NCBI GenBank assembly: GCA_947645195.1
Contig: CANSGD010000079.1
Location: 186,001-250,000, forward strand
Direction of reading: 5' to 3'
Origin: Patellifolia procumbens
Taxonomy: Eukaryota; Streptophyta; Magnoliopsida; Caryophyllales; Amaranthaceae
Length of the DNA: 64,000 nt
Both the position numbers and the translations under genes were made by a program. Within the stretch, counting starts at the first letter, position 1, and every line of letters starts with the position of its first letter. The notes beneath the pieces are model-generated. The model was not told the DNA's origin. It saw nothing but the letters and a program-made list of their open reading frames with translations, and searched no databases. Below, piece by piece: positions 34,304-46,636 of this stretch.

Positions 34304-37300
34304 GGTTAAATAAGGCTAATAAGGTCAAATAAGATCTAATAAGGTCGAATAAGGTCGAATAAGGTCGAATAAGTTTTTCGATGAAATCTTAGCACAAGTA
34401 ATATTGAGTCTCAATCTTGCTTGTATTAAATTTTCATCGAAAAATTTACTCGTTTAAACCCTTAAATCGCTTCCTTGATAAGCGTGAAAAATAAAGTGTA
34501 TCACTTATATTAAAACGGAGGAAGTACATAAAATCAAATGTCATTATGTAAGATGTTGTTGGATTTTTCTAATTCCATATGTTCAAAATATCCTTTTTTA
34601 TATTTTTTTCCTAATTGTTATTGAGATATATTAATGGTCAAAGTGGTAAATTAGCAAGTATGTCAGATAAACTTTTTCAAGTATCGAGGACAGAGGGAGT
34701 AATAGTTATAATAATAAGTAATAATAATACATAATTAATAATAATAATTGATGAATAATGATAATAATAATTTGTTATTAAATACTTATTAAAAATATAT
34801 TAATGATAGTCATAATATTAATTAATATAATATTATCATAAATAATACTCCCTTCGCCCCCAAAGGATTTTCTATTTTTGTTTGTCCCAATTACATTTCT
34901 CATTTCTTTATTTGGATATGACCCACCTATTATAATATCATTTTTCTTAATAAAAATCACTTGACCCTACACACTCTCTCTCAATAAACAATTTTAAAAG
35001 ATACTACCAACTACCTTACTTTTCAATTATAAAAATAAAACTTTAGACCCCAAACCAACCTCCTTCCTTAAATTTTGTGCCCAAAGAAAATGTAAAATCC
35101 TTTGAGGGACTGACGGAGTATTCAATAATTAATAATAATATTTAATAATTAATAATTATAAATAATAACTATTCGTAATAATATATTAAGTAATTTTTAA
35201 TGATAATTATTATAAACATAACGATAATACTGAAGAATAATACTAATTATTATAATAATAAAAATGAATATAATAATATTAATTATTAGAAATAATAACA
35301 ACTATTAAAATATTATATTACTAATAAAAATACCGATAATAATATTGAGTAAGATATAATTACTAATTAGTACTCCCTCTGTTCTCATTTGTTCTTCATA
35401 CATTGACTTTTTTCCTCTCTTAAAAATATTACAAATTTGAAGAATAAAAGAGAACGGAGGGAGTAATATTCAGTAAAAATAAATAATCATTTGTAAAATG
35501 AGTTAGATTAACAATAACAAAATACTATCAACGAAAATGATCAATTAATGAACTGAACTAAATTGAATAGAAAATAAAATGGAGAGAACAGACATCTTTG
35601 TGAAGAAGTGAATCTACTTTGCTAAATTTGTAAGGGAGCCTACTTTTGTCACGTGCTCGCCTCCACGGAGAGCTAGGGGAAAACATATCAGTCCGATTGA
35701 GAGGGATATGTGTTGTGAAGAAAAGCAAATTATCCTTTTTCTTATGTTTTGCCAACTAAACAGTTTCGTAATTCTTTCACATCTTAAAACTTCTAATTTG
35801 GATGTTTTTATGTGATTAAAAAAAACAATAACATGTCTTTTATGAGCTTAAGGGGGTTTTGTATACATTTTGTGTGATCGATTATAGAAGGTTACATATT
35901 GCTGAATACAAGATTAAAATTGGAACTTAAAATAATCACCGAACTAATAGTTCCCATGTAAATGAACAACTGAATGAGTGTATATATGTAGAATGGTGGT
36001 ATAAATGATCAAACGAGAGGTGATAATTTCGGGGTTGGCTACATCTACCCACTGGGTAATCCACCCACTACTAATAGAGATAATAAAATATTATTAAGTA
36101 AGGTGAGGGCTCCACCATTATTACTACTTTTCACACTAACAATTGAAGGTGGGTAATTTACCCGGTGGATAAACAAAGTTTTTCCCGATAATTTCTTTTC
36201 TAATTGTATGGCTACTATAAATTTAATGTTAAGTTGTCATTTGTTGTTGGTGTAGCCGGCGTAATACCTTTCGTTGTTGCGGGAATTGAATTCAGCAAAA
36301 GAATTGTAAGTCAAATTTTTGCATTGACCATCTTAGAGTTACTTGTGTAATAAATGGGTTTTCATGTATTGACTTTTTTGATAGGCGATAATAATTAGTG
36401 ATGAACATAAGTATTGTTAATTTGTAAAGGAATATTTATGTCAATATTTATAGTAATACTTACTTGTTTAGGGTGTGACACATGTTTTACATCTTCGTTT
36501 GTTTTCTCGAGGGCACCTTCTAGTTTTTATCCTTTCTCAAACCATTCAGCTCAATTTTCATTGATCGTCAGTGAAACGTATTTCAAACTTTATTGGGTGC
36601 CAATTTTAAAGTATGAGGGGTATGGCTTATGAGGTCTTGTTACTTTCTAATGAATCTTTGTTAGGCTAGACTCTTGTGCTACATGTCTTTTTTCGATGAG
36701 ATTCTAATCACGTATAAGTTCAATCTAGTACTAACGACCTGTCTTATCAATTGATCATTTTATCCATTCATTTTTCCAGTATGAGATACTAGTCTAAACC
36801 CATGTATCAGGTTTCTACTAAAAGTCGTCTCAAAATAAGATTATGTTTATTTTTTGATATTAATCGACCCTCTCCTCTTTGGGATTGATGATAGGCCATG
36901 ATGGTGGATCATTTGGAATTAGATGCAGGAATTTCAATTTCTAAGATTGAAATACGGAGGTTGAAATAACTCCATATTCCCGAACACAACCTGGGGGTAT
37001 TTGGATTGTCCAATAAGCAACTTAACTATTACACACCAAACGTCTACTCCAAATATATACACTATATTGTAATGCAAGAGGGTTGTTATATATTCTTAAA
37101 AGGAACAAAAATTATAATGTTGCAGGTAGCACAAAAAAGGTGTGAGGTTTGTGGAGGTTCAGGATTAGTTTTAAGAGACAAAAAATACTACTTCAAGTGC
37201 CCTGGCTGTGGTATGTACACCATTAGTATACTTCTGCTTGTAATTAATTTTAATATATTGTTATCCCATTTAATAATACATTTTATTTGTATTTCTTGAC

Positions 37301-37349
37301 AGGGGGTTTTCTACCATGGCAATCTTGGAAAAGATTCTTTTCAGGGTGA
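30222..37349 (+). CDS. plastid-type small protein with DnaJ-like Cys-rich motif
   Basis: Four exons with GT-AG borders and consistent phase: 30222-30492, 36256-36305, 37126-37210 and 37303-37349. Together they give 150 residues. Residues 1-65 are Ser/Thr/Lys-rich without acidic residues, like a chloroplast transit peptide. Residues 82-103 form a membrane span (LTWQIIVGSLAGVIPFVVAG). The C-terminal part holds CEVCGGSG and CPGCGG, a two-CxxC zinc-binding unit of the DnaJ cysteine-rich type, and ends FLPWQSWKRFFSG. The family is plant-conserved and sometimes annotated SSUH2-like. I cannot name its partner; a role in plastid protein folding or assembly would be a guess. Intron 1 is 5.76 kb and holds most of the nearby MITEs, yet all splice sites look intact. 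Confidence 0.88.
30699..30725 (-). mobile_element. Helitron-like 3' end (candidate)
   Basis: On the minus strand a hairpin around the palindrome TGCTATATAGCA is followed by AAAGACTAG and a host T. This is the hairpin-plus-CTRR layout of Helitron 3' ends. No matching TC 5' end was found, so extent and identity are open. Confidence 0.3.
30835..31972. mobile_element. (GAACT)n MITE with Harbinger-like ends, complete copy
   Basis: The 1138-bp element runs from GGGCTCTTCTCTTCGG to CAGAACAGGCCC and is flanked by a 3-bp TTA duplication (30832-30834 and 31973-31975). TTA/TAA targets and GGGCC-type ends fit the PIF/Harbinger (Tourist) group. Both subterminal parts are tandem GAACTGAACT runs broken by TATTGGAGCT. 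The middle is TAATAAT-rich and carries a conserved block (AAACATGGGTTGATGTGTGC, CCAAACCACGATTTGTGG) shared with other copies. No transposase is encoded. Confidence 0.75.
31976..32160. repeat. decamer tandem repeat AATAAGGTCG
   Basis: About a dozen variants of AATAAGGTCG/AATAAGGTCT follow a GGGTCCGTTCTTTTC start. The same decamers recur at 34308-34378, which suggests both are ends of one element later split by other insertions, including the fold-back element at 32233. Confidence 0.6.
32233..33530. mobile_element. Mutator-type fold-back element, copy 2
   Basis: The 1298-bp element is flanked by a perfect 9-bp duplication TATTTATTA (32224-32232 and 33531-33539). The termini (GGAAAAATAGTGAATAACCA and, from the right, GGATAAATTGTGAATAACCA) match copy 1 at 15709 in opposite orientation. 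The interior units are one in plus and two in minus, the mirror of copy 1. Frames 32449-32757, 32630-32989 and 33002-33274 are readings of this unit. It lies in intron 1 of the DnaJ-motif gene. Confidence 0.85.
33821..34069. mobile_element. Stowaway MITE
   Basis: Ends CTCCCTCCGTTTTTTTTAAT and the inverse, with a TA duplication on both sides. Length 249 bp. No coding capacity. Confidence 0.85.
34261..34378. repeat. (AAT)n microsatellite plus decamer repeats
   Basis: At least 14 ATA/AAT triplets (34261-34303) are followed by AATAAGGTCG-type decamers like those at 32040-32155. Confidence 0.7.
34848..35118. mobile_element. Stowaway MITE
   Basis: Left end CTCCCTTCGCCCCCAAAGGA, right end TGAGGGACTGACGGAG, flanked by TA. 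Length 271 bp. Confidence 0.75.
35373..35463. mobile_element. short Stowaway MITE
   Basis: A 91-bp element with inverted ends CTCCCTCTGTTCTC and GAGAACGGAGGGAG, flanked by TA. Confidence 0.8.
36030..36190. mobile_element. short palindromic MITE near exon 2 of the DnaJ-motif gene
   Basis: The left part (GGCTACATCTACCCACTGGG) and right part (GGGTAATTTACCCGGTGGAT) are inverted copies around a short core. A related fragment occurs at about 50320 (CTACATCTATCCACCAGATA). The exact ends and target duplication are unclear. It ends about 65 bp before exon 2. Confidence 0.5.
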
Positions 37350-38068
37350 ATGAGCGCTTGTTTAGTTTGTATGCTCGTTAGAATGATGAAATATAATTAT
37401 ATACATAGTATAAGTAAATTAATTAAGAGGAATCTATCAATCGGCCTACAATAGTTGTGTTTACTCGTACACCCATTGTAGAAAGGTTGACTTAGGCTTT
37501 GAATTTGTAGCTCTTTTTATATGATTAATTAACAATTCTAAAGAGTTTTTGTTGTTTCTCGACTTCAATCTTCAATTAAATTAAAGTCCTCATCAATCAA
37601 GAAAACTAGTTTCTATTATGTAAATATACATTTCCACCAAATCATCATTAGAATTGTGTACATCATTTTTATTGAGTCAATACTTAAGAATTAGTTATGG
37701 GATAGACGATTTATCCTGCCACATATAGATAGACAAATGTTTTTTTTTTCTTATGACAATTAAGTTTTTAATTTACTTAACATTTGAGTGTTTAAGGTTT
37801 TAGGTTTAAAGTGTAATGAGCTAGATTTTTAAAATAATATATTGAATATAAACCAATTCGGCGGGGATTCTGTTTGTAAGATCCTAAAAATAAAAAATAA
37901 TTAAATCAAAAAATAATTTCCTCATACCTATCCTACATTCTCAAGGAGTTTGGTTGATCGATTTGGTAGTATAAAATGAGCTCCCCCATTTGCCATTTAA
38001 TTGGTTTTGGGTTCAGGTCTTTTTAGTTTTTCACCCTTACTTTTTTCGAGACTTCACCTCCACAATAA
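37350..38068. other. 3' flank of the DnaJ-motif gene, no gene seen
   Basis: AT-rich sequence. The first 100-200 bp probably belong to the 3' UTR. Nothing else was recognised. Confidence 0.4.
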
Positions 38069-39028
38069 GGGGGCGTTTGGATGGGGGTCTTCAGGAAAGG
38101 GAAAGGTAATGAAACCTTAGGTTTTCCTTACTTGTTGTTTGTTTGATGTTTTTTTCCTTTCCCTTTACCCAATTTCAGTTTTAGTTTACCCCTAAATCCT
38201 TCTATGTTGATTCCCCACCCCTACCTAATGTTTTGGATTCCCCCAAATCCCTCTACAACAAAACAACCGTTGACCACACTTGACCACCACCTCACTAGCA
38301 TGTTCCAACCATAACTACCACCTGACCACCTCCGCCAACCACAACAACCATCAAACCACCCTTTGCCCCACCATCGCACACATCTTCGCCACCATTTCAA
38401 GAGGCTGCCTCCACCCCTCACCACCATCAAAACCACCCCCACCCCACCCAAACTACCTCCCACCCTACCCACGAAAACCCACGAAAAGAGGCAAAAAACC
38501 ACCTGAAACCACCACAACATTGGAGGTCGTCGTCTTCTCCCCCCTCTCTCTCTTCGTCGCGCCTTCTTCCCCTTCTCCGCCGTCGTTGCTGACGGAAAAC
38601 CTACGAAAAGAGGCGAAAAACCACCTGAAACCACCACAACATTGGAGGTCGTCGTCTTCTCCCTCCTATCTCTCTCCGTCGCGCCTTCTTTCCCCTTTTC
38701 CGCCGTCGTCGTTGACGGAAAACCCACGAAAAGAGGCGAAAAACCACCAAACTTACCTTTGCTTGTGGCTGCCGGAAAAGTGGAAAGGAGGCGCGCCGGA
38801 GAGAGAGGGAGAGGAGAAGACGCCGGAGAAATGGCGGAGAGCATGCCGACGATGACTTGTGGCTGCCGGAAAAGAGGAAGAGTGAGGCAGTGGTTGGAAG
38901 AGTTTTTTTAAAAACCCATTCCCCTTGTTTTACCAAACAAGTTTTTAAAGTAAGGGTTTTGGTTTCCTTTCCTTGGCTAACCCTTTCTTGATTCCTTTCC
39001 ATTTCCTTTGCTTCAACCAAACGGCCCC
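38069..39028. mobile_element. Harbinger/Tourist-like non-autonomous element with GC-rich interior
   Basis: Ends GGGGGCGTTTGGATGG and, from the right, GGGGCCGTTTGGTTG, with a 3-bp TAA duplication (38066-38068 and 39029-39031). Length 960 bp. The interior has three copies of a roughly 123-bp block starting ACGAAAAGAGGC (about 38480, 38603 and 38727) that contains TTCGTCGCGCCTTC and GGTCGTCGTCTTC. Frames of up to 207 codons on both strands arise from this repeat. They are Pro/Arg/Gly-rich with no motif and are not called as genes. Confidence 0.7.
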
Positions 39029-39390
39029 TAAAGGTGAACATGGATCCATGCCTCGGATTGAGCCTTTTTGCATATATATTGATCTGTTGTGACTAAAAAG
39101 GCAAGTCAGATTGTGCCCAATTCCGTTGCAATTGGGCGTAGAGGCGTAGAGCTAAAAACACATTACATCTTACATACCTAAATAATATGATGTCCCAACC
39201 TAGAAATCAGGTAGGACTAACCTACAACTCTAAAAATGCTATCGAAAACCAAACTTTTTTCAAGTCAAATCAGTCGTGCTGGCTAGTTAGACTCATAAAA
39301 TCATAATGATAAGTTTTATAACACATATACAAAGTTAGTTTCCTACCATAAGAGGCTTATAAATCTCACCTTATACCTAAAAAAAATATA

Positions 39391-39597
39391 CTTCCTCCGT
39401 TTTTTTTAAATGTGACACTTTCTATTTTAGGAAGTTTTAAATTAAATGTGACACTTTCTTTTTTGGTCAATAAACTCTCTCTATCTCTCTCCTCTCACAT
39501 GGGTCCCCTTATTTTTTCTCTCTATCTCTTTCCTTCCCAAAAATTGCCTAAGAGTCCGTGAATTTAAAAGTGTCATATTTAAAAAAAACGGAGGAAG
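39391..39597. mobile_element. Stowaway MITE
   Basis: Ends CTTCCTCCGTTTTTTTTAAA and the inverse, with TA on both sides; 207 bp. Confidence 0.85.
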
Positions 39598-39599
39598 TA

Positions 39600-40641
39600 T
39601 CCATTATTAGAAACAACCAACAACTAAAGACAAAACAAAAAAAAAAAAGTATTGAATAGGTTGATGTGGATAAGCCAACGAGGAAGAAATCTTTTTCAAC
39701 GCAATACTTCTAGTTCTAGTCAAGCTCACCATCTACTATAAAAAAGGTGTTTTCATAGACTCATAGATAGTCATGTGTGTACAAGTTGGAACCCTATTAT
39801 AAAAGCTTTTTCCGAGAAATAGAAAATTATGTAATAAGTAGTACTTACCATTTATATTAGTACGAACTTACTCCAAAGGAAAGACATTCGAAACCGTGGA
39901 AAGTCAAAGTCAAAAGATGAACACTGATTGATAAGTTCTCCAACCATTTTATAACTCGCTATCATGATTGAAGATAGCGCAAAAGAACAACGCAGCAATC
40001 TTTGGCGGGCTTCGTTTGCACGCTTGTAGTTGGTATATAACTATATATAAATATGTCCAAAGATTTTCAGCTAATAGTTAATTAGGGAGGTTAATTAATT
40101 AATGATAAGAGATAATCCATCTGATTAGATCAAAGGTCTTGAGCGACCAGGTTGACTGAACAAATCAAGAAATATATTCCAAGTTCATTTGCTGTTTTTT
40201 GGCTCGGTCCTTTCCTTTTGTTACAGGATTTATTCTCGAAATTTTGTCAAAAACGATTTATAAATTTTGTGAAAAAAACATCTTAGGAGTGTTGCAAATG
40301 TTTTTTAGGTGACTTTTTTATTGACTTTGTTTGTGATCAAACAATCAAAACAAGTTTTTGGTTATTGATTGTTGCAATGGCTGAAAAGTTGGCTGCTTTT
40401 AATGGATTTTGGTTTTTGCTTCTATTTTGTACAAAACAACCAGCAATAAGAACCATTTTTACCAAACACTTTTTTTAACAATCAATAATTATACAACCGG
40501 TCATACAAGCCACTAAAAAAATTGGTCAAACTAGCTAGCTTATAAAGCTACTAGCCAACAACCAATTGTCAAATTTCCTATATATTTTTTTGTCAGAAAA
40601 CACATTATACGATATTATATTTCAAATTATATGCCTTATTA
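39600..40641. other. intergenic, no gene seen
   Basis: AT-rich sequence without recognised coding, RNA or element ends. Confidence 0.4.
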
Positions 40642-41714
40642 GGCCTGTTCTGTTCAGCTTATCAGTTCAGTTCAACTCTAATAAGTTCAGTTCAGTTCAG
40701 CTCTAATAAGTTCAATATAAGTTGAGTTCAGTTCAACTCCATTCGTTATTTAACCATTTTGTTTAATATTATTAATATTATTGGTCTATTTTATTTTACT
40801 TATTATTGTTGTTGTTGTTGTTGTTGTTATTATTATTATTATTATTAAATATTATTTTATTATTATACTTTTACTCATTATTATTACCACTATTCTTATG
40901 GCTGATGGTGTGCGGTTTAACCATGTTTCATCTCCATACGCGTATTCTAATTTGTAATTGTTGCTTTATTATACAACTAAATATTCACTATAACATCATA
41001 AAAATAAGCTACAAAAAGCTAGAAGATTTTAAAGTTTTACAAAGTTGCTAATAATATTGGAGTACTATTTGAGGTCCAACATCATCATACGTTGAATATT
41101 AAAAATACTTTCACAATTTGTGGTGGAGTTTGGTTTATAAATATTATAGACCAACCCACGGCAAATTGTGGTTTAGTTAGAAGTACACACTAACCTATGT
41201 TTTAAGCTAATTGTTATTATAATTGCTAATTACTATTATAATAGTAATATTAATTTACTGTTTAGACATTATTGTCATTATACAATCATCATCAATAATT
41301 AATATATTAATACTACTAATAATAAGAATTACTCATTATTAATTATTATCAGTAATTATCAGTAATTATTATTTTTAAAATTAATTTATCATTATTACTA
41401 TTATTTATTTATTTATAACTATAACATCAAAAATAATATTATTCATTAATTATTATTCTGAATTCTAAATAATAAATTATTATTACTTAGAAGTATAATT
41501 ATTATTTATATATTTATTTCAATTCAGTTCAGTTCAGTTCAGTTCAATTCAACTCCAATAAGTTCAGTTCAGTTCAGCTCCAATAAGTTCAGTTCAGTTC
41601 AGCTCCAATAAATTCAGTTCAATTCAGCTCTAATAAATTCAGTTCAGTTCGGTTCAGTTCAGCTCCAATAAGTTCAGTTCAGTTCAGCTAGAATTAGACG
41701 AAGAGAACAGGCCC
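40642..41714. mobile_element. (GAACT)n MITE, reverse copy
   Basis: It starts GGCCTGTTCTGTTCAGC and ends AGACGAAGAGAACAGGCCC. TTCAGTTCAG runs lie at both sides, and the middle block (CCACAATTTGTGGTGG-like, near 41110-41210) is the reverse of the copies at 30835 and 50405. The expected TTA duplication is seen only on the left, so the right border is uncertain by a few bases. A (TTG)n(TTA)n tract sits at 40808-40850. Confidence 0.7.
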
Positions 41715-41941
41715 ATTGTCATATTTGCGTCAAAAAGTCAACTTTTGGATCATTGAATTTCCTTTTTCACCTCTCTTTATTTGCATTAGGTTTTCTTCTA
41801 AAAATGCAAGTTCATATGTATGACTATTATTATACTCAAAAAGAGAGGGAAAGGTCCAAAAGTTGACCTATTGGTAAAACTGATAATAAGGTTTTTAATT
41901 TGATTAGTAAGGAATTATAAGGTGTTTTCTCCTAAATGATA

Positions 41942-42293
41942 CTCCCTCCGTCTCAAATTGATGTTCCCATTTGGAATATGGAGGAAAACCAATGCAAATT
42001 GAGGTGGGTGAGAATTTTTATAATTTTATATTGTATAAAGTGTACTTTAGTACCTTTTGCTTTTAAAAAAGTAAGAGAGAGAAAGAAAAGTGGGTAATTG
42101 ACTAATTAAAAAATAAAAGATTCTAAAGTTGGCCATGTGTAAGACAAAAATTAAAAAACTGTAGTAAATAATTGGTTGTTAAAGGGTAAGATGGGGAAAT
42201 AAATATTCTTAAAATGGAAAAGAGTCAAAGTGAAAAAACTTTTTGAAACATCCCAAAAAGAAAAATGTAAACATCGAATTGAGACGGATGGAG
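41942..42293. mobile_element. Stowaway MITE
   Basis: Ends CTCCCTCCGTCTCAAATTGA and TCGAATTGAGACGGATGGAG with flanking TA; 352 bp, large for the group. Confidence 0.8.
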
Positions 42294-43565
42294 TATAAAG
42301 TTATTTTCATTTGCACAAAACTTATAGCAATTATAAAGGGAGGATGAAGAGAATTGAAAACTCTTTGGCGTTAGGGATGTGGTCTCGACTCTCGGGAATG
42401 TCACACTTTCTATTAACTATTAATTTGGGTTAAACACGAATAAAACAATTTTGAGCATGCAATTAAAATCCTTTTGATCAAAATATGGTTTGAGTTTCAC
42501 TTGTCGTTGATGAACCAAGCTAGAGCTGAAAATTATAGTTCAGACTTTGAAGCCAAACGCAAATTGTATGGTGTTCACCTTGTAAGCTTGTTAATTAGCT
42601 CGAATAAATTAAGAAAAGTGTACATACTATATTATAAGATAGATACATATCATTTACCCCCAAGGCCTAATTCATTAATGAAATGACAAAGTCTAGAGAT
42701 TTTCTAACATGACGTTCTGAAATTAAATAAAAATTTTGTATCTATTGTTTGAACATTATCAAGACAAGTTCGAGTTCTATTGGAACTCAAAATTTATTCA
42801 TCGAGTCAAGGGTGATACGGAATTTTATAATTTGAGTTAAGTCTAATTCAAGTTTGAACTTAGTAAAACTTAATCAAGCCAAGTCAAGCCATCTTAGAGT
42901 ATGATTTGCTTCATTTCAGGGGCATCCATATTAGCAACTAATCTATTTTGACTTTCCAGCTGCATATTATCTTGGAGTGTAAGGCTATTTTTACTCAATT
43001 AGAGCTCTTTCCATCATGCTAATTTTGCTTATTTAAAGTCCCTCAAATATTTCATGAGCAAGAAAAATAGTCATAAGCGTATTATTGTATTGTACATTCA
43101 AATATATAATAGAAATGTAATTTAATTGTTATTGATTTTAGTTTTCAAAAAGCCGAAAAATATAAAACGATAATTAACCAATCTTAAGTTAGTCCGACAT
43201 CTCTAATAGGCTCTAGATGTGAAACTGTAAAATGTCTATTTTTTTGCTCCATCTCAAGTGATGCTGGGTTTTTAGGCAAATTCCATATTCCCATAGTTAC
43301 AGGGAACAGTCAGCAGTCCATTTTATATCTATTTACCACATGTCAAACAAAATCAGCAAGAAAAGTATGCGTGTTTTATAATAAGCAAGAAAATTGTTAA
43401 TAACATATAATAACACGTGCTGATAATAATATGGAGTATTAAACAAGAAAGGGTTTTTTGTACGTACTATAATCCACTTGGACTTTAGTCGGCAAAGGAA
43501 TATATTATCATCAACTAGGCTCTAGGCATATCTTATTGCTTTCGGAAGTGGGCCCTTATATTGCA
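42294..43565. other. intergenic, no gene seen
   Basis: No motif-bearing frame. The 70-codon frame at 42474 has no recognised similarity. Confidence 0.35.
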
Positions 43566-44973
43566 CTAGATTTTTATGCACGCGATGCGTGCGACAATAA
43601 TTTTATTATGAAAACTTATAATGTACAGTAGATAATTTTATTGATAGTCGCATTTTACCACTTAAAGTTTTCATGTTTTTAGAAACTCCCACCTTAATGA
43701 TTTTTTTAAAAATTCCACCTAACATTTACAATTTTATTAAAAACTCCCACGACTTAACGGTTGTTGTCAAATTTATTTAAGAAAAAACCGTTAAGTGGGT
43801 CCCACATATACATTTCATTTTGTTAATAAAATGGAACTTGACTTCATTTTCAGCGTAAAATAGTTGCAATTCTTTCCAAATAGTTACAATTCGTTCCAAA
43901 TTTGCTCTAAATTTGTTGAGGATTTGCCCTTAAATTTATGAAATTGACTTTATTTTCAGCGTAAACTAATAATAAAATGCACATGTGGGACCCACTTCAC
44001 GGTTTTGTTAACGGAATTTAACAAAAATCATTAAGTGGTAGGAGTTTCTAATAAAATTGGGAATGATAAAGTGAAAATTTAAAAGAAAAATTCATTAAGG
44101 TGGGATTTTCTAAAAACGTGAAAAATTTAGGTGGTTTTGAACAAAAAAAATCATGTTTTGCTACAGTAACATAATAAAATATGAAGGTACACAAAATATT
44201 TTATTTTCAAGCTAAATTAATTTTGGCTTATTTTTCTTTGAAAACATCCCTTACTCCCCACCATCAACTACAACTTTTGTATATACTTCCTCCGTTTCGC
44301 AATACTCGCAACGCTTCTTGTTTGCACACTATCCAATGCAATATTTTGAACTTTAATATCTCTAATTATTGATAAGTAAAAATTATAAAAAGTTGATATT
44401 ATAATAGTATGTGTTAAGACGAATCAAATAAGACCCCACATGGCTATATTATTTCTTATACATTTAGGGGAAAATATAATATAAGATTGATGGATGAATA
44501 GTGGTTACTATGCTAATGTTGCGAGTATTGCAAAACGGAGGAAGTAGTACCCGGTAAGTTATTTTTTGCTCATTGTCTAAATGAGAAAAAATTCAAAAGT
44601 ACTTGAAAATACTTTATCATATTTCTCACTCATGCTAAAATACTTTATCATGATCAATTTGATTAAATGTGCCTTCACTCATGAACAATCAATTACTCAT
44701 CTATTTAAAATAAAAAATTTCAAAAGTATAGCAAAGTGAGTGTCTATCTATAGATCTCAAGAAAATATAGTCGTTGATATTTTTTAAAATTGTTTTTACT
44801 TTGTAGGTTTTTAGATATTTTAGTTAGAAGTTTTGAACATCTTTTATTAAAAATCTGATGGCTAAATTTGAAAATAAAACTTAATTACTTAATAAACTCA
44901 TTGATTTATTTTATTTATTTTTCCTTTTTTCTTTTTGGTGTCCACCCCCACCTCTTCACTTATATAATAGAGA
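43566..44973 (-). mobile_element. non-autonomous Helitron, copy 1
   Basis: On the minus strand it starts TCTCTATTATATAAGTGAAG after a host A (complement of 44974). It ends with the hairpin GCACGCATCGCGTGC, eight bases, then CTAG and a host T (complement of 43565). These are the Helitron hallmarks: 5' TC, 3' hairpin, CTRR and A/T insertion. No Rep/helicase frame is present. It carries the Stowaway at 44286-44544. Copy 2 is at 47553-48673 in the opposite orientation. Confidence 0.85.
44286..44544. mobile_element. Stowaway MITE nested in Helitron copy 1
   Basis: Ends CTTCCTCCGTTTCGCAATAC and the inverse, TA on both sides, 259 bp. Helitron copy 2 lacks it at the equivalent place (near 47995-48003, ACTATATAAC), giving a natural empty site. 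Confidence 0.88.
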
Positions 44974-45665
44974 TAAAAATCATTACATATTGGCCACAAC
45001 TCAGCTTAGAAATTTAAAAAGAAAAAAAAACATTGTTTGACCACGTGTCACAAAAAATAAAAAGGTAAGTTTGTTTATGATCACATGTGTCAGTATCTTA
45101 ATTATTCCATTCGTAACATAATATTTGCAACATTTTCCAAAAATAGGTGTAACATAATATTTGCAAAAGAGAGCATTCACCGTACACCCCGGGGTCTACA
45201 GTGCACCTCTCATAGTTTCTCGTCTCATGTGCTCTGCACATGAGAATAGAGGGAGAGAATGTGAGAAGGTGTATGGTGCGCCCGTGTGTATAAAATATTG
45301 TACTTGCAATAATTTCTCTAGTTTCTTCATATGGTAAAGTTTTTAACATTAAATTATCAATGATCCCCACCTTATATGTACTCTTTCCCTCCTTTTTTTT
45401 CTTAATCACATGTAATTTCTCTCTCCTACTTTTACCAAACTACACATTTATCCATCACTAATAAATTTTGCCTAGGAATTCCCCCTACTCCATTTGTTGC
45501 AAGTTTTGCGTACAAAGGGAGTAATTTGAACATTCACCTAATTTAAGAAATATTGAGATTAATTCTTATCTTATATTCGTAATTCTTTATGTTAAAAAAG
45601 ATGTAAATTTGTTTCTCAATAAGTGCATCAATTCTACTTTTCTTGTCATTAAGAGTATATATAAA

Positions 45666-46375
45666 TAGGGGTGTTCAGAAAAGCCGAAATCGTAAAATCG
45701 TACCATTTAACCGCGTAACCGTTTTCGCGGTACGGTTAGTTTCGCGGTACGGTTAGTTAACCGTATCGTTTGGACAACACAATTATTTTAACCGTACCGT
45801 GGTTAACAGTTACGGTTACAAAAATCTTAACGGTTAACCTTTAATCTTTAAAAATGTTTTTTATATTAATCTAATAAGTTTATTAACCTTAATATTTATC
45901 ACAAGTTAATTGTTATCAAACGGCTATCACATAGTGATCGAGCGTGTGCAACAGCTAGCCAACAACAACAACGCGGCAGCAACAGCAGAACTTGGCAGCA
46001 GCGACAGTAACAACAGCAACGACACAGCAGCATCACAACAGAAGCAACAGCACGCACAGTAGCAACACAACAGAAGCAACAACAACAACTCTGTAGCAGC
46101 AGCAGGTCTTCGACAGCAACAACGCTTCAACAGCATCAGCAACAGGGCAACAACAACAGCTCTGCAACAATAACAATTTTTTAAAAGGTTTTTTGAAAAA
46201 TAAATAAATTATAGGTTACATGGTTAACTGATAACCGTACCGTTAGTTTAGGTTAATCGTTATGGTTAACCGCTACATAACGGTAGGTTACGTTTACTAA
46301 AATAGCGTAACCATTATAACGGTTAACCGTCCCGTTAAACTAAATGGGATGGTTAACAGACCGTGAACACCCCTA
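45666..46375. mobile_element. hAT-type MITE with CAG/CAA-rich insert
   Basis: Terminal inverted repeats TAGGGGTGTTCA and TGAACACCCCTA are flanked by a perfect 8-bp duplication TATATAAA (45658-45665 and 46376-46383), typical of hAT. The outer thirds are rich in GGTTAACCG/CGGTTA palindromes. The centre (45955-46170) is a CAACAG/AACAAC-rich tract that gives Leu/Ala/Cys-rich frames on the minus strand, which are not genes. Confidence 0.85.
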
Positions 46376-46636
46376 TATATAAATATGATCTTGCACCCAA
46401 AAAAAATTATTAATACGATCTATTTTTTTTATTTATATACAAAAAAATTGTTACAACATATTGATGATTTTAATTTGTAAGCACCAATAAGTATTTAAGA
46501 GAATAACAAAACATAAGTGGAAACGTCATAAGTTATAACCTAAACTTCTTTATTACTATCGTATTTAACCAAAGGAAAGATGGAAGGCTAACTAACTGAA
46601 TGATTAAGACCTATTTTACTAAGTGATAAGACTTTG

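Noticed and set aside
38221..39041. Long frames on both strands (up to 207 codons)
   Set aside because: They come from a triplicated GC-rich block in a Harbinger-like element, overlap each other on both strands and have low complexity.
45927..46142. 71-codon Leu/Cys/Ala-rich frame
   Set aside because: It is the reverse reading of a CAACAG tract inside a hAT MITE.
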